A DNA stretch of 8,427 nt from Pseudomonadota bacterium (GTDB lineage: Bacteria > Pseudomonadota > Alphaproteobacteria > Sphingomonadales > Sphingomonadaceae): positions 1 to 8,427 of the forward strand of contig CAUJJQ010000159.1 of the NCBI GenBank assembly GCA_963205285.1, in the 5' to 3' direction. The translations under genes and the position numbers were made by a program. This document shows positions 5,866 through 8,427 of the stretch, one piece after another; positions within the stretch are counted from its first letter, which is position 1, and each line of letters begins with the position of its first letter. The notes beneath the pieces were generated by a model. It saw only the letters and a list, made by a program, of their open reading frames with translations. It made no database searches and was not told the DNA's origin.

Positions 5866-6840
5866 TCAGCGGGGTGGCTGCGCCGGGTCGAAGGCGCGCT
5901 CGAATGCCGCCAGGAAATCCGCAAGCCGCTCCACCGGCAAGTGGTTGATGCCAGCCGCCGCTGCGCGTCCCCCGCCAGTCGGAAACCGGCGGCACAAGGC
6001 ATCTGCGCCGCGCAGGCGCGCCAGCGGCGCACGCACGCTGACCACCAGGCCACCTTGCCGACCAGGCGACACCACGGCATGTGCCAGATCCGGTGCGTCG
6101 TGCACCAGCAGATTCCCCCAGGCCCCGCGCACACGCCGGCTCCAGGGCAGGTCGGGCAGCAGGAAGACGCGGCCGCCGGGGAAGGTCCCATGCGGGGCCA
6201 GATCCGCCGCCTGTGCGAGGTCCCGGCTGCGGATGTCGCGGATGCGCCGCAACACGGGCTCGGAGTCCATCACGGCCAGCGGATCGGCATGGCGGTGAAT
6301 CGCCCGGTACAGTTCTGCGGGATGGATGATCAGATCGGCCTCATCGTCCACATAGGCGTTGTAGTTGATGGACTCGCCGAGTGCCTGCAAGAGCGCGCAC
6401 TGCGCCGGGCCAAGCCCCAGTGAGGCGCCGAGCTCCCGCGCGGCATCCGGGAGGTTGTCACCAAATGCGCCAGCTACTGCCCAGGCCCTGCATGCCCCCT
6501 GCAGGTGCCGGTCCACCAGGATGCTGGTGCATACCAGGGGGGCGGTGTCGATGTACCCATGAAACCCGGGATGGACCGGCAACGCGCCCGCATGGTGGTG
6601 GTCGAAATAGGTCACCTGCGCCCCGGCTTCGAGCAAGGCCAGCAAAGCTTCGCGGTTCTGGTCCAGGGAGATGTCGAACACGGCCACACGGGCATCCGGT
6701 GCACACGGCACCTGTCGCAGCAGGGCGACGTCGCGTTTGACACCCGTTACCAGGATCGCGTCCTGGGGCACGGCGAGACGCAGTTGTTGCAGTGCGCAGA
6801 TGCCGTCTGCATCCCCATTGAATACATCGTAATGAGTCAC
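5866..6840 (-). CDS. DHH-family phosphoesterase
   Basis: The 324-residue product starts at a GTG (6840-6838), six bases after a perfect AGGAGG (6852-6847 on the minus strand). It has the DHH superfamily signature: motif I NGDADG with Asp10 and Asp12, motif II VFDIS with Asp56, motif III DHHHAG at 80-85 and motif IV AFGDN with Asp128. These residues bind two divalent metals and hydrolyse phosphodiester or phosphate bonds. A C-terminal substrate domain carries PTGGGRAAAAGINH at 287-300, like DHHA1 domains. The protein is cytosolic, with no signal peptide. Its substrate is unknown; members cleave nano-RNA, pAp, cyclic dinucleotides or pyrophosphate, and nothing here chooses among them. It follows a DUF202 gene by 54 bases and probably shares its transcript. 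It ends 2 bases from the convergent chimeric ORF. Confidence 0.87.
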   Translation of the reverse strand: MTHYDVFNGDADGICALQQLRLAVPQDAILVTGVKRDVALLRQVPCAPDARVAVFDISLDQNREALLALLEAGAQVTYFDHHHAGALPVHPGFHGYIDTAPLVCTSILVDRHLQGACRAWAVAGAFGDNLPDAARELGASLGLGPAQCALLQALGESINYNAYVDDEADLIIHPAELYRAIHRHADPLAVMDSEPVLRRIRDIRSRDLAQAADLAPHGTFPGGRVFLLPDLPWSRRVRGAWGNLLVHDAPDLAHAVVSPGRQGGLVVSVRAPLARLRGADALCRRFPTGGGRAAAAGINHLPVERLADFLAAFERAFDPAQPPR

Positions 6841-6894
6841 CCCGGGCCTCCTGGAGGAGCCGCCAGGCAGTCGCCGGTCAAAGCCGGGGGCGTG

Positions 6895-7263
6895 TCAGGC
6901 GCTCCAGACAAAATGCAGCGCCAGCGCCAGCGCCATCAAGGCGAGGACGAAGTTGAGCCAGACCCCGAGATTCGTCCAGTAGCCACGCGGAATCTCCTTC
7001 TCCCCCAGGCCACGCACGACGTTGCGAAACTGCAGCGCTGACACCACCGAGACCAGCGCCCCGATCAGCAACAAGGCCACGCCCAGCCAAAGAGAGAAAC
7101 CGCGCTGCGACGCAGACAGCGGCTGGCCGGTCACCATGCGCAGAAAGAGGCCGAAGCGCTCCACGACGAACCCGAACCCCATCAAGGCAATGGCGGTGCG
7201 CTGCCAGGCGAGCAAGGTTCGCTCTGCAGCAAACAGCACGCGGGGATCATCCAGGTAGGACAT
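6895..7263 (-). CDS. DUF202 (YidH-like) small inner-membrane protein
   Basis: The 122-residue product starts at MSYLDDPRVL (ATG 7263-7261). The family hallmark is ERTLLAWQRT at 14-23, just before the first membrane segment. Three hydrophobic spans are visible, at about 22-41, 57-77 and 98-118, and the protein ends right after the third. It is an inner-membrane protein of unknown biochemical role. The frame is open upstream to 7398, but that would run through the divergent LOG-family gene. No clear Shine-Dalgarno precedes the ATG. A TACAAT box lies 10 bases before it on the minus strand, without a good -35. The DHH gene follows after 54 bases and probably shares the transcript. From the family's record the function cannot be named. 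Confidence 0.87.
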   Translation of the reverse strand: MSYLDDPRVLFAAERTLLAWQRTAIALMGFGFVVERFGLFLRMVTGQPLSASQRGFSLWLGVALLLIGALVSVVSALQFRNVVRGLGEKEIPRGYWTNLGVWLNFVLALMALALALHFVWSA

Positions 7264-7286
7264 GGTGGGCGGAATTGTAGGTGCGC

Positions 7287-7312
7287 GATTGTCATGGTTT
7301 TCCCACACAATC
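7287..7312. promoter_or_regulatory. Candidate operator in the DUF202/LOG divergent gap
   Basis: GATTGT (7287-7292) and ACAATC (7307-7312) are perfect inverted half-sites separated by 14 bases. They lie within the 55-base gap between two divergent start codons. The position would allow one dimeric regulator to act on both genes. Six-base half-sites can arise by chance, so this is a weak call. Confidence 0.25.
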
Positions 7313-7318
7313 GGCCCC

Positions 7319-8194
7319 ATGGAAAAAACCCACCACCTCACCGAACGCCGACTCGCAGACGCCTGGGCCGAACTGCAGAACCATGCGGACCAGGGCAACG
7401 CCCTGCAGGCAGATGCCTACCGACTGGCCTTTGCCGACCCCGAGTTCCTGTTGCGACGCGAAACCCGCGGCATCCGCTTTCAGCTGGAACTGCTCAAACC
7501 CGATCTGGACCAGGCCAATCAGGGCATCGAGAACACCGTGGTGGTCTTTGGCAGCGCCCGCTTCCCGTCTCTCGAGACGGCACGCGCCGAACTCGAGCAG
7601 GCACGCCAGGCCGGTGAACCCGGGGCCCTGGCACGTGCCGAACGGCGCATGCGCAACGCCCACTACTACGAGCAGGCGCGACTGTTCGGCCAACGGGTGG
7701 CCAGCTACAGCGCCGACCAGCCGGCGGACAAGAAAATGTTCGTGGCCACCGGTGGCGGCCCGGGCATCATGGAAGCCGCCAACCGCGGCGCACAGGAAAT
7801 GGGCGCCCCCACGGTCGGGCTCAACATCGCCCTGCCCCATGAGCAGCAGGCCAACCCGTACGTCACGCCGTCGCTCAGCTTCAAGTTCCACTACTTTGCG
7901 CTGCGCAAGATGCACTTCATGATGCGGGCCAAGGCCCTGGTCGCATTCCCCGGCGGCTTCGGCACGCTCGACGAACTGTTCGAGGTGATCACGCTGGTGC
8001 AGACCGGCAAGTCCAAGCCGGTGCCCATCGTGCTGTTTGGCACGGACTACTGGACTCGCCTGCTGGACATGAACGTGTTGCTCGAGGAAGGTGCGATATC
8101 GCCCGAGGATCTGGCTCTGTTCAGTTATGCCGACGACCCTGCCACCGCATGGGAGGCCATTCGAAGCTTCTATGCCTTGCCTGGGGCGCCATGA
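7319..8194 (+). CDS. LOG-family protein (TIGR00730; nucleotide 5'-monophosphate nucleosidase-like)
   Basis: The product is 291 residues from MEKTHHLTER. LOG-fold proteins cleave the N-glycosidic bond of nucleoside monophosphates, giving a base and ribose 5-phosphate. Older annotations call them lysine decarboxylases, which is wrong. The Rossmann core is clear: VVVFGSARF at 74-82, ATGGGPGIMEAANRG at 143-157, and the signature PGGFGTLDELFE at 211-222, whose glutamate is the family's catalytic acid. MRAKA at 202-206 provides conserved basic residues. An N-terminal extension of about 70 residues and an arginine-rich helical insert (85-125) make it longer than the plant cytokinin-activating LOG (about 200 residues). 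The upstream ATG at 7262 would run across the divergent gap, so I prefer 7319; no Shine-Dalgarno is evident. Whether it acts on AMP, GMP or cytokinin-type substrates cannot be read from sequence. Confidence 0.88.
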   Translation: MEKTHHLTERRLADAWAELQNHADQGNALQADAYRLAFADPEFLLRRETRGIRFQLELLKPDLDQANQGIENTVVVFGSARFPSLETARAELEQARQAGEPGALARAERRMRNAHYYEQARLFGQRVASYSADQPADKKMFVATGGGPGIMEAANRGAQEMGAPTVGLNIALPHEQQANPYVTPSLSFKFHYFALRKMHFMMRAKALVAFPGGFGTLDELFEVITLVQTGKSKPVPIVLFGTDYWTRLLDMNVLLEEGAISPEDLALFSYADDPATAWEAIRSFYALPGAP

Positions 8195-8427
8195 GCGGTT
8201 TTCTCCGGTAAGCGGAGCTTCCACGCCGGCCGCGCACTGGCGGCCACGGCGGCACCTACCACCCAGAACACCACGGATACCCCCACCACCGTACCCACCG
8301 TGCCGAACAACATCGGCATGACCACGCTGGAGCCGTTGATCGCCATGGCACGCAAGCCCAGTGCCTCGCCATGGCGCGCCTCCGGCGTGATCTGGTGCAG
8401 CGTGCTCATCACCATCGGCTGCACCGA
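8170..8427 (-). CDS. MFS transporter, C-terminal fragment (runs off window)
   Basis: The last 85 residues and the TAG stop (8172-8170) are present; the 5' part lies beyond the window edge. The visible text has a loop STLHQITPEARHGEALGLR, typical of the cytoplasmic loops of major facilitator drug or metabolite exporters. Two hydrophobic spans follow (about SSVVMPMLFGTVGTVVG and SVVFWVVGAAVAA) and then a short basic tail. It would be an inner-membrane secondary transporter; the substrate is unknown. Its end overlaps the convergent LOG-family gene by 25 bases, so no terminator separates them. The call rests on about a fifth of a protein. Confidence 0.7.
   Translation of the reverse strand, partial: SVQPMVMSTLHQITPEARHGEALGLRAMAINGSSVVMPMLFGTVGTVVGVSVVFWVVGAAVAASARPAWKLRLPEKTAHGAPGKA

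Noticed and set aside
7292..8224. 310-residue minus-strand open frame opposite the LOG-family gene
   Set aside because: It is a shadow frame: the plus strand carries clear LOG motifs, and the minus-strand translation has no family pattern.
1..8427. CRISPR array, phage defence island or transposon
   Set aside because: No regularly spaced repeats, cas-like genes, transposase or terminal inverted repeats were seen on either strand.

Overview
The window joins two kinds of proteobacterial DNA. From base 1 to about 5630 it reads as an alphaproteobacterium of the sphingomonad type. The signs are a cysteine-free L36, codon use rich in GCG/CGC, GAT, GAA and AAA, Caulobacter-like TTGAC promoters, and an oligopeptidase B / aminopeptidase P pair with alphaproteobacterial wording. 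From about 5656 to the end the codon use changes to CTG/CAG/GCC/ACC. The genes there (a PRPP-synthetase-like tail, a DHH phosphoesterase, a DUF202 membrane protein, a LOG-family protein and an MFS transporter) look beta- or gammaproteobacterial. These taxonomic statements come from reading the proteins, not from a search.

Layout of the left part: rpmJ (224-349, +) converges on an S9 oligopeptidase B gene (470-2548, -), with a strong hairpin terminator between them. Divergent from the peptidase is an M24 Xaa-Pro aminopeptidase (2631-4472, +) that appears to be transcribed leaderless. A hotdog-fold acyl-CoA thioesterase (4480-4935, +) follows 7 bases later and is probably co-transcribed. Next come a tRNA-Cys(GCA) gene (5119-5192, -) and, 87 bases away, a duplicated copy of its 3' end in an integration-scar-like arrangement. 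A promoter overlapping a 22-bp palindrome then leads into the start of a protein-L-isoaspartate methyltransferase-like gene.

The key feature is at about 5630-5656. The methyltransferase-like reading frame changes, in frame, into the C-terminus of a ribose-phosphate pyrophosphokinase-like protein. The shared stretch reads ARLLQAAG, which suits both families. No integrase, transposase or end repeats lie beside the junction, and composition and gene content change at the same point. The simplest reading is an assembly chimera or illegitimate join of two genomes inside a short GC-rich match, not a designed fusion protein. This must be settled before the two halves are interpreted together.

The right part, taken alone, has a PRPP-synthetase-like tail (+) converging on a DHH phosphoesterase (-). 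The phosphoesterase lies downstream of a DUF202 gene (-), and a LOG-family gene (+) diverges from that pair. The LOG gene overlaps the 3' end of a convergent MFS gene (-) that runs off the window. PRPP synthetase, DHH and LOG families all handle phosphorylated ribose or nucleotides, so this may be a small nucleotide-salvage neighbourhood; that is inference only.
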